A stretch of DNA of 64,000 bases from Pseudomonas umsongensis (GCF_002236105.1 NZ_NIWU01000004.1:186001-250000); one strand, 5' to 3'. Shown: positions 1 to 8,916, numbered from the stretch's first letter. Notes: a model not told the origin generated them from the sequence alone. Made by a program: numbers and translations.

Positions 1-1005
1 GCCATTAGGCACCAGGCTGCCGCCAACGAATGCGCTGTCGGCCAGGGCGTAGAGAAACAACAGTTCGCCCATGGTGTCACCCAATAGCACCGACGTGGCG
101 GCGGTGACCGCTTCTGCGCTGGAACGCCGCACCGTGGCAAAACCCTGCTGGCGGCACAGTTCGAATACCGCATTGAAACGCTCGGGATGGCGCGGCACCA
201 GAATCAGCAAGGCGTCGGGATGGCTCGCCAGCAACTGGCGATGGGCCGCCAGTACCACCTCGTCTTCGCCATCATGGGTACTGGCGGCGATCCATACCGG
301 GCGTTCCAGTGCCTGCCATTGCCCGCGCAACTCGGCGGCACGTTGCAACAGTTGCGGATCGATGGTCAGGTCGAACTTGATCGAGCCGGTGACCTCAACG
401 GTTTCCGCCCGCGCACCCAACTCACGAAAACGCTGGGCCTCGGCCTCGGTCTGCACCGCGAACAGGCTCATCTCGCCCAACATCGGCCCGGTCAGCTTAC
501 CGAAGCGGCCATAGCCCCTGGCCGAACGTTCAGACAGGCGAGCATTGGCCAGGGCCACGGGAATTCCCCGCCTGGCGCATTGATGGATATGGTTGGGCCA
601 GAGCTCGGTTTCCATGATCACTGCCAGCTTCGGCCGGACCCGATCAAGAAAACGCTTGGCGGCGCATGGCAAGTCGTACGGCAAATAGCAGTGCTGGATG
701 CGCGGTTCGTTGGCGAACAACGCCTGGATGCGCTCCGAGCCGGTCGGCGTCATGCAGGTCACGGTGATCGGCAGTTGTGGGTAACGCTGCAGCAAGGCCC
801 GAATCATCGGCGCGGCGGCAATGCTTTCGCCCACAGACACCGCATGTACCCAGATCCCACCGGGCTTCATCGTCGGCATCCCGTAGGAGAAACGCTCGCC
901 GATGCGCTTGGCATAGGCTGGTGCCTTGCGCGAGCGCAGCCACAGACGAATCGCCACCAATGGCAGCCCCAGGTAAAACAGCGCGGTGTAGAGAGTTCTA
1001 TTCAT
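1..1005 (-). CDS. waaA: 3-deoxy-D-manno-octulosonic acid (Kdo) transferase, C-terminus beyond window
   Basis: WaaA (KdtA) transfers Kdo from CMP-Kdo to lipid IVA at the inner membrane, the first step of LPS inner-core assembly. The ATG at 1003-1005 opens a frame that stays open to the window edge (335 codons). The product has an N-terminal membrane anchor (residues about 3-20), then the family motifs VHAVSVGES near residue 55, METELWPN near 130 and FVGGSLVPNG at the truncated end, where GGSLVP(N/D)GGHN is a WaaA signature. About 90 residues are probably missing, since the family is near 425 aa. The start overlaps the stop of the upstream LysR gene by 8 bases, so translation may be coupled. 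Position next to hldE, msbA and waaL fits LPS synthesis. Confidence 0.95.
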   Translation of the reverse strand, partial: MNRTLYTALFYLGLPLVAIRLWLRSRKAPAYAKRIGERFSYGMPTMKPGGIWVHAVSVGESIAAAPMIRALLQRYPQLPITVTCMTPTGSERIQALFANEPRIQHCYLPYDLPCAAKRFLDRVRPKLAVIMETELWPNHIHQCARRGIPVALANARLSERSARGYGRFGKLTGPMLGEMSLFAVQTEAEAQRFRELGARAETVEVTGSIKFDLTIDPQLLQRAAELRGQWQALERPVWIAASTHDGEDEVVLAAHRQLLASHPDALLILVPRHPERFNAVFELCRQQGFATVRRSSAEAVTAATSVLLGDTMGELLFLYALADSAFVGGSLVPNG

Positions 1006-1912
1006 GGCGGCGGAGTTTATCGGTTTTTTCACCGATAGCCTGCAAATGCACGGCAAAACGCTCCGCCAACCATCGAGCGGCCGGCCCGAGTGGCTCATCG
1101 CGGCGCCACACCAACTCAACCACCAAGGCCGGCGGGGTCCATTCGCTGGCCAATTCGACGATCAAGCCCTGGTATGCCGAGTACTGCACCACGTGCCGCG
1201 GCAGCCAGGCCCAGCCGAGGCCGCGTACCAGCCATTCGGCCATCACGTAAAAACTGTCGGCCCGCCAGACCTGCGGGCTGGCCGGTTCGCTGCCGGGGTA
1301 AATGCTGGACTGCGTGGACATCAGCAGCTGGCGATGCTGCGCCAGTTCCTGGCAATTCACTTCGGCCTTCGCCGCCAACGGATGCCCGACGCCACACACC
1401 GTGACCATCTCAACGCTGCCCAGCACCCGCCGTTCCAGGGCTTCAGGAATTTGATCGTGATAAAACAACAACCCCAGGTCGGCCCGCCGCTCCACCAGTT
1501 TGCGCGCCACATCGCCTTGGGCGGCGCTGGTCAGTTGCACTTCAAGGCTGGGAAATTTTTCCGCCAGGGCTTCAAAGCTTTCGATAACCGGCTGGTACGG
1601 CATGGCCTCGTCCTGTGCCAGGCGCAAGCGAGCTTCCTGGCCGCGCATCATCGCCAGCGCCCGGCCATTGAGGCGCTCGCATTGGCGCAGCACTTCACGC
1701 GCTTCTTCCAGCAAAGCGTTGCCGGCCTCGGTGAGTTTCGGCTGGCGACCGCTGCTGCGATCGAACAGGTTCACGCCCAGGTCTTCCTCCAGCAGTGCAA
1801 TCGCGCTGCTAACCGCCGACTGGGCTTTGCGCTGGTCCCGTGCCACGGCAGAAAACGAACGCTGCTCCGCCACACCGACGAAAAGCCGCAGTTGTTCAAG
1901 ATTCCATTGCAT
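998..1912 (-). CDS. LysR-family transcriptional regulator
   Basis: A 304-residue LysR-type regulator. The winged helix-turn-helix spans about residues 4-62 (QRSFSAVARDQRKAQSAVSS is the recognition region, followed by LFDRSSGRQPKLTEAG). Residues 90-295 form the periplasmic-binding-like effector domain. It is divergent from emrE with 104 bases between the starts, and that gap contains the palindrome GGTAA-TGACT-TTACC, a typical LysR T-N11-A type site, so the regulator probably controls emrE and itself. The 3' end overlaps waaA by 8 bases. The effector is unknown. In PAO1 the equivalent positions are PA4989 and PA4990. Confidence 0.9.
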   Translation of the reverse strand: MQWNLEQLRLFVGVAEQRSFSAVARDQRKAQSAVSSAIALLEEDLGVNLFDRSSGRQPKLTEAGNALLEEAREVLRQCERLNGRALAMMRGQEARLRLAQDEAMPYQPVIESFEALAEKFPSLEVQLTSAAQGDVARKLVERRADLGLLFYHDQIPEALERRVLGSVEMVTVCGVGHPLAAKAEVNCQELAQHRQLLMSTQSSIYPGSEPASPQVWRADSFYVMAEWLVRGLGWAWLPRHVVQYSAYQGLIVELASEWTPPALVVELVWRRDEPLGPAARWLAERFAVHLQAIGEKTDKLRRHE

Positions 1913-1939
1913 AGGGCAAACCCATCTTCTGAACAGATA

Positions 1940-1954
1940 GGTAATGACTTTACC
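1940..1954. promoter_or_regulatory. candidate LysR operator between the LysR gene and emrE
   Basis: The 15-base inverted repeat GGTAATGACTTTACC has 5-base arms and a 5-base centre. It lies about 30 bases upstream of the LysR start and 63 upstream of emrE. Position and form match LysR autoregulatory sites. The assignment is inference from context only. Confidence 0.45.
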
Positions 1955-2016
1955 GCATCTGGAGAATCTCTAGAATGCCGAACTCAGCAAGCAACACTTC
2001 ATACGAGGATTGAACC

Positions 2017-2349
2017 ATGACCGCTTACTACTACCTGGCCATTGCCATCTGCGCCGAAGTGATTGCCACTGTTTCGATGAAAGCGGTCAAGGGCTTCAGT
2101 ACGCCGTTGCCGCTGCTGCTGGTCATCGTCGGCTACGGTATCGCCTTCTGGATGCTGACCCTGGTGGTGCGCAGCGTGCCGGTGGGCGTCGCTTACGCGG
2201 TATGGGCCGGCATGGGCATCGTGATGGTCAGCGTCGCGGCGTTGTTCATCTACGGGCAGAAGCTGGATGTGCCGGCAATGCTGGGGATGGCGATGATTGT
2301 GCTGGGGGTTGTGGTGATTCAGCTGTTCTCCAAGACTGCAGGGCATTAA
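2017..2349 (+). CDS. emrE: small multidrug resistance (SMR) efflux transporter
   Basis: A 110-residue SMR protein with four predicted membrane helices (about 3-21, 32-51, 57-78, 85-104). It shows the family hallmarks: membrane-embedded Glu14 in AICAEVIATVSMK, Tyr40 in VGYGIAF and GVAYAVWAGMG with Trp63. EmrE-type dimers exchange protons for quaternary ammonium and other cationic drugs. The start is supported by AGGA eight bases upstream. Length is the family norm. The divergent LysR gene is the probable regulator, and a REP-like inverted repeat follows the stop. In PAO1 the syntenic gene PA4990 is the characterised EmrE. Confidence 0.93.
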   Translation: MTAYYYLAIAICAEVIATVSMKAVKGFSTPLPLLLVIVGYGIAFWMLTLVVRSVPVGVAYAVWAGMGIVMVSVAALFIYGQKLDVPAMLGMAMIVLGVVVIQLFSKTAGH

Positions 2350-2353
2350 CACC

Positions 2354-2446
2354 TTGTAGGAGCCGGCTTGCTGCGGGCGGCGTTCCGACGATAGCGGTGA
2401 ATCAGGACACCGTGTTGCAAGGATCGCCAGCAAGCCGGCTCCTACA
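2354..2446. repeat. paired REP-type inverted repeat
   Basis: Two arms, about 20 bases each (TGTAGGAGCCGGCTTGCTG at 2355 and CCAGCAAGCCGGCTCCTACA at 2427-2446), face each other across about 55 bases. This is the REP doublet type common in fluorescent pseudomonads. It may protect or terminate the emrE mRNA. Confidence 0.85.
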
Positions 2447-2463
2447 GGGTCTGCTGTATCCCG

Positions 2464-2469
2464 TATACT
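2464..2469 (+). promoter_or_regulatory. possible -10 box for the FAD oxidoreductase gene
   Basis: TATACT lies 31 bases before the ATG at 2501, just after the REP element. No good -35 is visible at 17 bases, so this is a weak candidate. Confidence 0.3.
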
Positions 2470-2500
2470 GCGCCCTCGTCTTGAACACTGAGGTCGCTGC

Positions 2501-3676
2501 ATGCCATCCGTTATTTCCACCGACGTTCTCATTGTCGGCGCTGGTGTTGCCGGCCTCTGGCTGAATGCGCGCCTGCGTCGCCAGGGCTTCTCGACCGTAC
2601 TGGTGGAAAGCGCCAGCCTCGGCGGCGGGCAAAGTGTGAAGTCCCAGGGCATCATCCATGGTGGCGCCAAGTACGCTCTGCATGGCGCCCTGACCGGTGC
2701 CTCGGAAGCCATCGCCGACATGCCGCGTCGCTGGCGTGAAGCCCTGGCCGGGAATGGCGAACTGGATCTTTCGGGTGTGCGCCTGCTGTCCGAGGCGCAC
2801 TACCTCTGGTCCCCGGGTACGATCGCCGGCAACCTCACCAGCTTCTTCGCCAGCAAAGCCGTGCGCGGTCGCGTCGATCAGGTCAAGGGCGATCAACTGC
2901 CGCCGGCCCTCCAGGACAAACGCTTCAAGGGCAAGGTCTATCGCCTGGCGGAACTGGTGATCGACGTACCAAGCCTGATCCAGCGCCTGGCCGACCTCGC
3001 GGGCGATGGCCTGCTCGCCGGCCAGAAGATCGAGCCGCTGCTGGAGGGTGGCGTGCTGGTTGGCCTGAAGGTGGACGAGCGCGAAATCCGCGCCCAACGC
3101 ATCGTCTTGAGCGCCGGAGGCGGAACGGCGGCGTTGCTCGAAGCGTTGGGGCTGACCCAGCCCGCCATGCAACGTCGCCCGCTGCACATGATCATCGCCA
3201 AAGGCCCAAGCCTCAAACCGCTTTACGCCCATTGCCTGGGCGGTGGAACCAAACCACGCATTACCGTGACCACGCACCCGGCGGCCGATGGCCAGTGGGT
3301 CTGGTACCTGGGCGGCGATATCGCCGAAACCGAAGGCGTGAATCGTGAGCCGGCCGAACAAATCGCCACCGCACAGAAAGAACTTGGCCAGTTATTGCCA
3401 TGGATCGACCTCAGCACGGCGCGATGGGCAACGTTGCGTGTAGACCGTGCGGAACCACTGCAATCGGGGCTGACACGTCCCGACAACGCCTTCGTGGCCG
3501 AGGAAGGTCGCCTTCTGGTGGGCTGGCCAACCAAGCTGGCCCTGGCGCCGGACTTCGCCGACCGCGTCATCGCCAGCCTTGACCGCGATGGCATTCAACC
3601 GGGTCCTATCACCGCTTTGCCGCCACTGCCAAGACCGCCGATGGCCATCCCGGCCTGGGAGCAATTGCTGCCATGA
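2501..3676 (+). CDS. FAD-dependent oxidoreductase (DAO family)
   Basis: A 391-residue flavoprotein of the D-amino-acid-oxidase-like (DAO) fold. The Rossmann dinucleotide motif VGAGVAGLWLNARLRRQG occupies residues about 12-29, followed by an acidic strand end (VLVES). The conserved region GQSVKSQGIIHGG near residue 45 is typical of the glycerol-3-phosphate-dehydrogenase-like branch. No membrane segment or signal peptide is visible, so it is probably cytoplasmic. The stop overlaps the start of the aldo/keto reductase gene (ATGA), so the two are co-translated and may act on the same substrate, which is unknown. PAO1 carries the same pair at PA4991-PA4992. Confidence 0.85.
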   Translation: MPSVISTDVLIVGAGVAGLWLNARLRRQGFSTVLVESASLGGGQSVKSQGIIHGGAKYALHGALTGASEAIADMPRRWREALAGNGELDLSGVRLLSEAHYLWSPGTIAGNLTSFFASKAVRGRVDQVKGDQLPPALQDKRFKGKVYRLAELVIDVPSLIQRLADLAGDGLLAGQKIEPLLEGGVLVGLKVDEREIRAQRIVLSAGGGTAALLEALGLTQPAMQRRPLHMIIAKGPSLKPLYAHCLGGGTKPRITVTTHPAADGQWVWYLGGDIAETEGVNREPAEQIATAQKELGQLLPWIDLSTARWATLRVDRAEPLQSGLTRPDNAFVAEEGRLLVGWPTKLALAPDFADRVIASLDRDGIQPGPITALPPLPRPPMAIPAWEQLLP

Positions 3677-4485
3677 GCCAACCGACTCTGCACGACTTGC
3701 ATCGTCCCCTGGGCAGCACCGGCCTGCTGGTATCGCCCCTGGGCCTGGGCACGGTAAAACTCGGCCGCGACCAAGGCGTGAAGTACCCCAATGGCTTCCA
3801 GATCCCCGACGACAATGAAGCGCGGATGTTGCTCAAGCTCACGCGCGACCTGGGAATCAACCTGATCGACACCGCGCCGGCCTATGGCCGCAGCGAAGAG
3901 CGCCTTGGCCCGTTGTTGCGTGGTCAGCGTCAGGATTGGGTGATCGTCAGCAAGGTCGGCGAAGAGTTTACCGACGGCCTGTCCCGTCACGACTTCAGCG
4001 CCGCGCACACCCGTTTTTCTGTCGAACGCAGCCTGCAACGCCTTGAGACTGACTTCATCGACCTGGTGCTGGTGCACTCCGACGGCAACGACCTGGCGAT
4101 CCTCGCTGAAAGCGAAGTTTATGCCACGCTCGCCGCGCTCAAGGCCGAAGGCAAGATCCGTGGCTTTGGCTTTTCCGGCAAGACAGTCGAAGGCGGCTTG
4201 AAGGCGCTGGAGCAAGGTGATTGCGCAATGGTCACCTACAATCTGAACGAGCAAAGCGAAAAAGCGGTCATTGACTATGCTGCTGCTCATGGCAAAGCCA
4301 TTCTGGTCAAAAAAGCCCTCGCCAGCGGTCATGTGTGCCTGAGTCCAGGGGTGGACCCGGTGCGCGCCAGTTTCCAATTGTTGTTCGAACATCCCGGTGT
4401 GGCCAGCGCTATCGTTGGAACGATCAATCCGCTGCACCTCGCCCATAACGTGGCGACCGTTGCCCAGGTCCTACGTAGCAACTGA
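3673..4485 (+). CDS. aldo/keto reductase
   Basis: A 270-residue (beta/alpha)8 aldo/keto reductase. LGLGTVKLGR (residues 17-26) is the entry strand, LIDTAPAYGRSEERLG (about 59-74) carries the catalytic Asp and Tyr, LVLVHSDG follows the catalytic Lys region (VIVSKVG), and the C-terminal SAIVGTINPLHLAHNV binds NADPH phosphate. It belongs to the short bacterial AKRs with no cofactor other than NAD(P)H. The start overlaps the preceding oxidoreductase stop by four bases. The natural substrate cannot be told from sequence. Confidence 0.87.
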   Translation: MSQPTLHDLHRPLGSTGLLVSPLGLGTVKLGRDQGVKYPNGFQIPDDNEARMLLKLTRDLGINLIDTAPAYGRSEERLGPLLRGQRQDWVIVSKVGEEFTDGLSRHDFSAAHTRFSVERSLQRLETDFIDLVLVHSDGNDLAILAESEVYATLAALKAEGKIRGFGFSGKTVEGGLKALEQGDCAMVTYNLNEQSEKAVIDYAAAHGKAILVKKALASGHVCLSPGVDPVRASFQLLFEHPGVASAIVGTINPLHLAHNVATVAQVLRSN

Positions 4486-4518
4486 TGCCGCCTCACGCGG
4501 CCTAAAGCAGGAGCCGAC

Positions 4519-5487
4519 ATGCCGCGTACGCTCATTAGAAAGAACCCGAGCAACTTCAAGACCCTGCCGTTATTCGTCGAAGCGACTCCCGAAGGCCTGA
4601 GTTATCAGAGCGTCGGGAGACCGTTGAATTTCGCCCAGATCCTGCAGCGTCGACGCCCGGTGAGCGTCGCCGATAAGGAACGGTTTTCCCTTGAATTGGC
4701 CAACCTTGGGGTCTCTGTACGCCTGACACTGCATTGGCAGAATCGCGATTACTGGGTGCTGGTGCGTCAACGGCGGCAGGATCGCGGCGACGTGGTGCTC
4801 AAGCTGATTTCCGGCTACGTGCCCGCCCATGAGCTGAATTTGCCGCTGCACACCGCCATTCAGGAAATCGCCGAAGAATGCCTGCTGGAAACCCCGGAAG
4901 GCTGGCTCGGCGGGCGCTTCAACGACACCTGGTTACCCGCCCCCTACTCGAGCGCACTGCACTACCGCGAAGCCCTGCCGTTTCGCCTGTCGCCGCTGTC
5001 CGGCTCGGCGCGTCCGGTGCGCTGCGCCAACCTGCCACTGATCGAACGGCCTCGGGCCTATGTGCACTTGCCGACCGCATCGCTGCAATTGATTTACGAT
5101 TTACGCCTGGAGGTCCCCAAGGAAGCCAAATCCCTGAGCCTGTTTCACGTCGACGAACGACTGGAAGGCGATCAACTGGTGGCCCGCCTGGATCGCAAGC
5201 GCCCGGATCTGTACCTGATGCCGTTGAAGGATGGCCATCCCTTGGCCGAGCTCTACACCTTGAAAAAGGATCAACTGCACCCAGCAAGCACCCGTGGACT
5301 GTACCTGGCCGAAAGCTTTGCCAGGCAGGAAGGTTGGCTGGTGAAAGATGAGCGGATTCGCTGGAAAGACTGGGTACGGCAGCAGGGCTTGACGCCGCCA
5401 ACGAAGGATTCGGGATTGGCGCGGTTGCGTGGCAAGGCCAAGCAACTGCTGAAGAAGATAGTACCGCGTAAGGCTGCGCGCCCCTGA
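4519..5487 (+). CDS. protein of unknown function with an interrupted Nudix-like box
   Basis: A 322-residue soluble protein with no signal peptide or membrane helix. As I recall, homologues in pseudomonads are often labelled metal ABC transporter ATPase, but I find no Walker A (GxxxxGKS/T), no LSGGQ signature and no Walker B, so that label is not supported here. What can be seen is a Nudix-like stretch at residues 99-123: Gly99, Glu105 at the right spacing, then QEIAEEC at 115-121, two residues later than the canonical RExxEE. Flanking strands (YWVLVRQ before, GWLGGRF after) would suit a Nudix fold. The C-terminus is strongly basic (KAKQLLKKIVPRKAARP). It starts 33 bases after the aldo/keto reductase and lies beside hldE, which is on the other strand. 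No firm function. Confidence 0.7.
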   Translation: MPRTLIRKNPSNFKTLPLFVEATPEGLSYQSVGRPLNFAQILQRRRPVSVADKERFSLELANLGVSVRLTLHWQNRDYWVLVRQRRQDRGDVVLKLISGYVPAHELNLPLHTAIQEIAEECLLETPEGWLGGRFNDTWLPAPYSSALHYREALPFRLSPLSGSARPVRCANLPLIERPRAYVHLPTASLQLIYDLRLEVPKEAKSLSLFHVDERLEGDQLVARLDRKRPDLYLMPLKDGHPLAELYTLKKDQLHPASTRGLYLAESFARQEGWLVKDERIRWKDWVRQQGLTPPTKDSGLARLRGKAKQLLKKIVPRKAARP

Positions 5488-5489
5488 TC

Positions 5490-5580
5490 GTTCCCACGTG
5501 CAAGCCCGGGACGCAGAGCGCCCCAACAGCCGACGCAGAGCGTCCATAGTGGCATTCCCACGCAGAGCGTGGGAATGATC
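5490..5580. repeat. intergenic palindromic repeat (GTTCCCACGC type)
   Basis: A cluster of related short palindromes, including ATTCCCACGCAGAGCGTGGGAAT near 5550-5575 and a degenerate partner at 5488-5520. The same family recurs at 40150-40260. It separates the convergent 322-aa gene and hldE. Confidence 0.75.
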
Positions 5581-5595
5581 AGGAGAAGGGCTGTG

Positions 5596-7020
5596 TCATT
5601 CGGACTTGCGGATCTTCTCGACAATTGCAGTCGTGGAACTGTTTTCCACCAACCCCAGCACTTTCACCGTCCCGCCGTAAGCGGTCACGATGTCCGCACC
5701 GACCACTTGGTCAATCCCGTAGTCCCCACCCTTGACCAGCACATCCGGCTTCACCTCGCGCAGCAAGTTCTCCGGCGTGCCCTCAGCGAAGCTGATCACC
5801 CAATCGACGGCACCCAGGCCTGCCAGCACCGCCATGCGTCGGTCGACACTGTTGATCGGACGGCCAGGCCCTTTCAGGCGGCTGACCGACGCATCGTCGT
5901 TGACCGCAACGATCAGGCGATCGCCCTGCGCCCGTGCTTGCTCCAGGTACGTCACGTGCCCGGCATGCAGGATGTCGAAGCAACCGTTGGTGAAAACGAT
6001 CTTCTCGTTATGCGCACGCGCATCATCGACTGCCAGTAATAGCTGCTCCAGGCCCAGCACACCGCGCTCGGAACCCTGATCGCGCTGGATGGCACGCCGC
6101 AATTCCGGCGCGCTGATGGCCGCCGTACCGAGCTTGCCGACCACGATGCCTGCCGCCAGGTTGGCCAGGCCCACTGCGTGTGGCAGTTCCTCGCCAGCAG
6201 CAATCGCCGCTGCCAAAGTGGAAATTACCGTATCGCCAGCACCGGTCACGTCGAACACTTCACGGGCACGTGCCGGCAGGTGCAATGCTGGATGATCCGG
6301 GCGCAGCAAGGTCATGCCGTGTTCGCCACGGGTCACCAGCAAGGCGCCCAGGTCCAGGTCGTGCATCAGCTTCGCGCCTTTGTTCACCAAATCATGCTCA
6401 TCGACGCAACCTCCGACGATGGTTTCGAACTCGCTGAGGTTCGGCGTGATCAGGCTCGCACCGCGATAAATGGAAAAGTCCTTGCCCTTGGGATCCGCCA
6501 GCACCGGAATGCCTCGGGCACGGGCGGCCTGGATCAACGCCTGATGGTTTTTCAGCGCGCCCTTGCCGTAGTCGGACAGTACCAGCACCTTGATGCCTTC
6601 GAGCAGTTCATCGACCTGCACGGACAACGCCAAAGCGTCGGTGGCGAAGGGTTCTTCGAAGTCGATGCGCAGCAGTTGCTGGTGACGACTCATGACCCGC
6701 AGCTTGACGATGGTCGGCTGGTGGGCAATGCGCTGGAACAACGCGCGCACACCGGCACCCTTGAGACTATTGACCAGGCTGTCGGCGGCTTCATCGTCGC
6801 CGGTCACTCCGACCAGCGAAGCCGGCGCGCCGAGGGCGGCAATGTTCAACGCAACGTTGGCGGCACCGCCCGGGCGGTCCTCGATGTGATCGACCTTGAC
6901 CACCGGTACTGGCGCCTCAGGGGAAATCCGTGAGGTACCACCATGCCAGTAACGGTCGAGCATGACATCGCCGACCACCAAGACAGGGGCTTGATCGAAT
7001 CGCGGCATGGACAACTTCAT
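5596..7020 (-). CDS. hldE: bifunctional D-glycero-beta-D-manno-heptose-7-phosphate kinase / heptose-1-phosphate adenylyltransferase
   Basis: HldE makes ADP-heptose for the LPS inner core. The N-terminal ribokinase/PfkB domain (residues about 1-315) has GDVMLDRYWHG, the GG motif RPGGAANVA and the catalytic DVTGAGDT. The C-terminal nucleotidyltransferase domain (about 340-474) starts with FTNGCFDILHAGH, the HxGH-type motif, and has VAVNDDASV and VKGGDY. I chose the ATG at 7018-7020, which gives 474 aa, the size of Pseudomonas HldE, rather than a start six codons upstream. It lies downstream of msbA on the same strand with a hairpin in the gap, so it may have its own promoter. Confidence 0.96.
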   Translation of the reverse strand: MKLSMPRFDQAPVLVVGDVMLDRYWHGGTSRISPEAPVPVVKVDHIEDRPGGAANVALNIAALGAPASLVGVTGDDEAADSLVNSLKGAGVRALFQRIAHQPTIVKLRVMSRHQQLLRIDFEEPFATDALALSVQVDELLEGIKVLVLSDYGKGALKNHQALIQAARARGIPVLADPKGKDFSIYRGASLITPNLSEFETIVGGCVDEHDLVNKGAKLMHDLDLGALLVTRGEHGMTLLRPDHPALHLPARAREVFDVTGAGDTVISTLAAAIAAGEELPHAVGLANLAAGIVVGKLGTAAISAPELRRAIQRDQGSERGVLGLEQLLLAVDDARAHNEKIVFTNGCFDILHAGHVTYLEQARAQGDRLIVAVNDDASVSRLKGPGRPINSVDRRMAVLAGLGAVDWVISFAEGTPENLLREVKPDVLVKGGDYGIDQVVGADIVTAYGGTVKVLGLVENSSTTAIVEKIRKSE

Positions 7021-7063
7021 GGAGCAACCCACATACAAAATGAACAGGGGCGCGATATTAACA

Positions 7064-7086
7064 CAGGGTGAGTCAGGCTCACCCTG
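7064..7086 (-). terminator. hairpin after msbA
   Basis: A 9-base-pair stem CAGGGTGAG / CTCACCCTG with a 5-base loop lies 10 bases beyond the msbA stop. The downstream minus-strand sequence is T-rich (GTGTTAATAT) but has no clean T run, so termination may be partial. Confidence 0.5.
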
Positions 7087-7095
7087 ATGTCGGTA

Positions 7096-8901
7096 TCAGG
7101 CGATGTCTTCGGCCGGCGTATCGAGCCCCATCGCATGCAGCCGCGAATAGTAGCCATTTTGCGCCAGCAATTGAGAGTGGGTCCCACGCTCGACGATTTC
7201 GCCGTGGTCCATCACCAGGATCAGGTCGGCCTTTTCGATAGTCGACAACCGGTGAGCGATGACCAGCGTGGTACGACCCTTCATGACTTGATCCAGCGCT
7301 GCCTGAATGTGGCGCTCGGACTCGGTATCAAGTGCCGAGGTTGCTTCATCGAGAATCAGCAACGGAGCATTTTTCAACAAGGCCCGGGCAATCGCCAGGC
7401 GCTGGCGCTGACCGCCGGACAGCAGTACGCCGTTTTCCCCGACCTGGGTATCCAGGCCTTGCGGCATCTGCGCGATGAAGTCCATTGCATAGGCGTCCGC
7501 GGCAGCCTTTTCAATGTCTTCGCGAGGTGCACCAGCCAAATCGCCGTAGGCGATATTGTTAGCGATGGTGTCATTGAACAGGGTCACATGCTGTGTGACC
7601 TGCGCTACGTGCCGACGCAGATTGCGCAAGCGATAGTCTTCGATTTCAACATCGTCGAGCAGGATCTCACCAACTTCATGATGGTAGAAGCGCGGTATCA
7701 GGCTGGCGAGAGTCGATTTGCCGCTGCCAGAGCGACCCACCAGGGCGATCATCTGTCCCGGCGCGGCGGTAAAGCTGATGTTCTTCAGCACCTCACGCTC
7801 TGTGCCTGGATAGGTGAAGCTCAGGTTGCGTACCTCCAGATAGCCGTTGACGCGATCACGTTCAACGGTTCCGTTGTCGACTTCCGGCTCAACGTCCAGT
7901 TGCTCGAAAATGCTTTCGGCACCAGCGACACCTTTCTGAATGGTCGAGCTGACTTCCGACAGCTGCCGGATCGGCTTGGGCAGCAGACCCGCCGCAGTGA
8001 TGTAGGCCACCAGGTCACCGGCGGTTGCATCACCACGCAGGAGCAGCACCAGGAACATCAGAGCGGCCATGGCGGTGTAGATCACCAGCTGCAACATCGG
8101 CGTATAGACCGCACCGGTCTTGGTCATACGCAGTTGCTTGTCGGTGTTGCCCTGGCTGGCTTCGGCAAAACGCCGCTCTTCGTAGCTCTCGCCACCGAAA
8201 CTGCGCACTACGCGATAACCCTGGATGGTCTCGGAAGCCACATGGGTCACGTCGCCCATCGCCACCTGGATCTTCTTGCTCTGCTTGCGGAATTTCTTGC
8301 TGGTATTACCCACCATGAATGCAATCAGCGGCAGGATCGCCAGCATCACGAGGGTCAGTTTCCAGTTCATCCACAGCAGGTAGGCAAACAGGAAGACCAC
8401 GGTAAGGCCTTCGCGGATAACTACCTTGATGGCATCGGTGGCGGCACCGGTCACCATGGTCACGTTGAACGTGATTCGCGAGATCAGATGCCCGGAATTG
8501 TGGGTATCGAAGTAGCGATTCGGCAGGACCAGCAATTTATTGAACAACTCGACGCGCAGGTCATGCACCAGCCCCAATGACACCTTCGCCAGGTAATAGT
8601 TACCGAGGAAGGAGCCCAGGCCTTGCCACGCCGCGATCAGGATGATCAGCAATGGCACGGCCATCAGCAGCTGCAAGTCCTTCAGGTAGGGGACGTCGGG
8701 AAAGAGCACCGCTTCAGGATTGCTCAGGCCATCGACGAAATACTTGAGAATCCCCGCCAGCATCGGCTGTGTGGAGGCAAAGATCACGAAGCCCACGATA
8801 CTCAGCAAGAAAAGACCGAGATAAGGTTTTACATAACCCAACAGCCGAAAATAGATTTTCAGGCTGGAGTCCTGTCCCGCTTTGGGCGGTGCGTCACTCA
8901 T
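7096..8901 (-). CDS. msbA: lipid A-core flippase, ABC transporter with fused permease and ATPase
   Basis: MsbA flips lipid A-core across the inner membrane using ATP. The 601-residue product has a six-helix transmembrane domain (residues about 25-310) and a C-terminal nucleotide-binding domain with Walker A GRSGSGKST, signature LSGGQRQR, Walker B LLILDEATS and the H-loop VIAHRLST. I prefer the ATG at 8899-8901 (GAGC upstream) over a GTG four codons earlier. It lies between waaL and hldE, and 15 bases separate it from waaL. MsbA is normally essential in Gram-negative bacteria. Confidence 0.96.
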   Translation of the reverse strand: MSDAPPKAGQDSSLKIYFRLLGYVKPYLGLFLLSIVGFVIFASTQPMLAGILKYFVDGLSNPEAVLFPDVPYLKDLQLLMAVPLLIILIAAWQGLGSFLGNYYLAKVSLGLVHDLRVELFNKLLVLPNRYFDTHNSGHLISRITFNVTMVTGAATDAIKVVIREGLTVVFLFAYLLWMNWKLTLVMLAILPLIAFMVGNTSKKFRKQSKKIQVAMGDVTHVASETIQGYRVVRSFGGESYEERRFAEASQGNTDKQLRMTKTGAVYTPMLQLVIYTAMAALMFLVLLLRGDATAGDLVAYITAAGLLPKPIRQLSEVSSTIQKGVAGAESIFEQLDVEPEVDNGTVERDRVNGYLEVRNLSFTYPGTEREVLKNISFTAAPGQMIALVGRSGSGKSTLASLIPRFYHHEVGEILLDDVEIEDYRLRNLRRHVAQVTQHVTLFNDTIANNIAYGDLAGAPREDIEKAAADAYAMDFIAQMPQGLDTQVGENGVLLSGGQRQRLAIARALLKNAPLLILDEATSALDTESERHIQAALDQVMKGRTTLVIAHRLSTIEKADLILVMDHGEIVERGTHSQLLAQNGYYSRLHAMGLDTPAEDIA

Positions 8902-8916
8902 CGTAGAGCTCACTGG

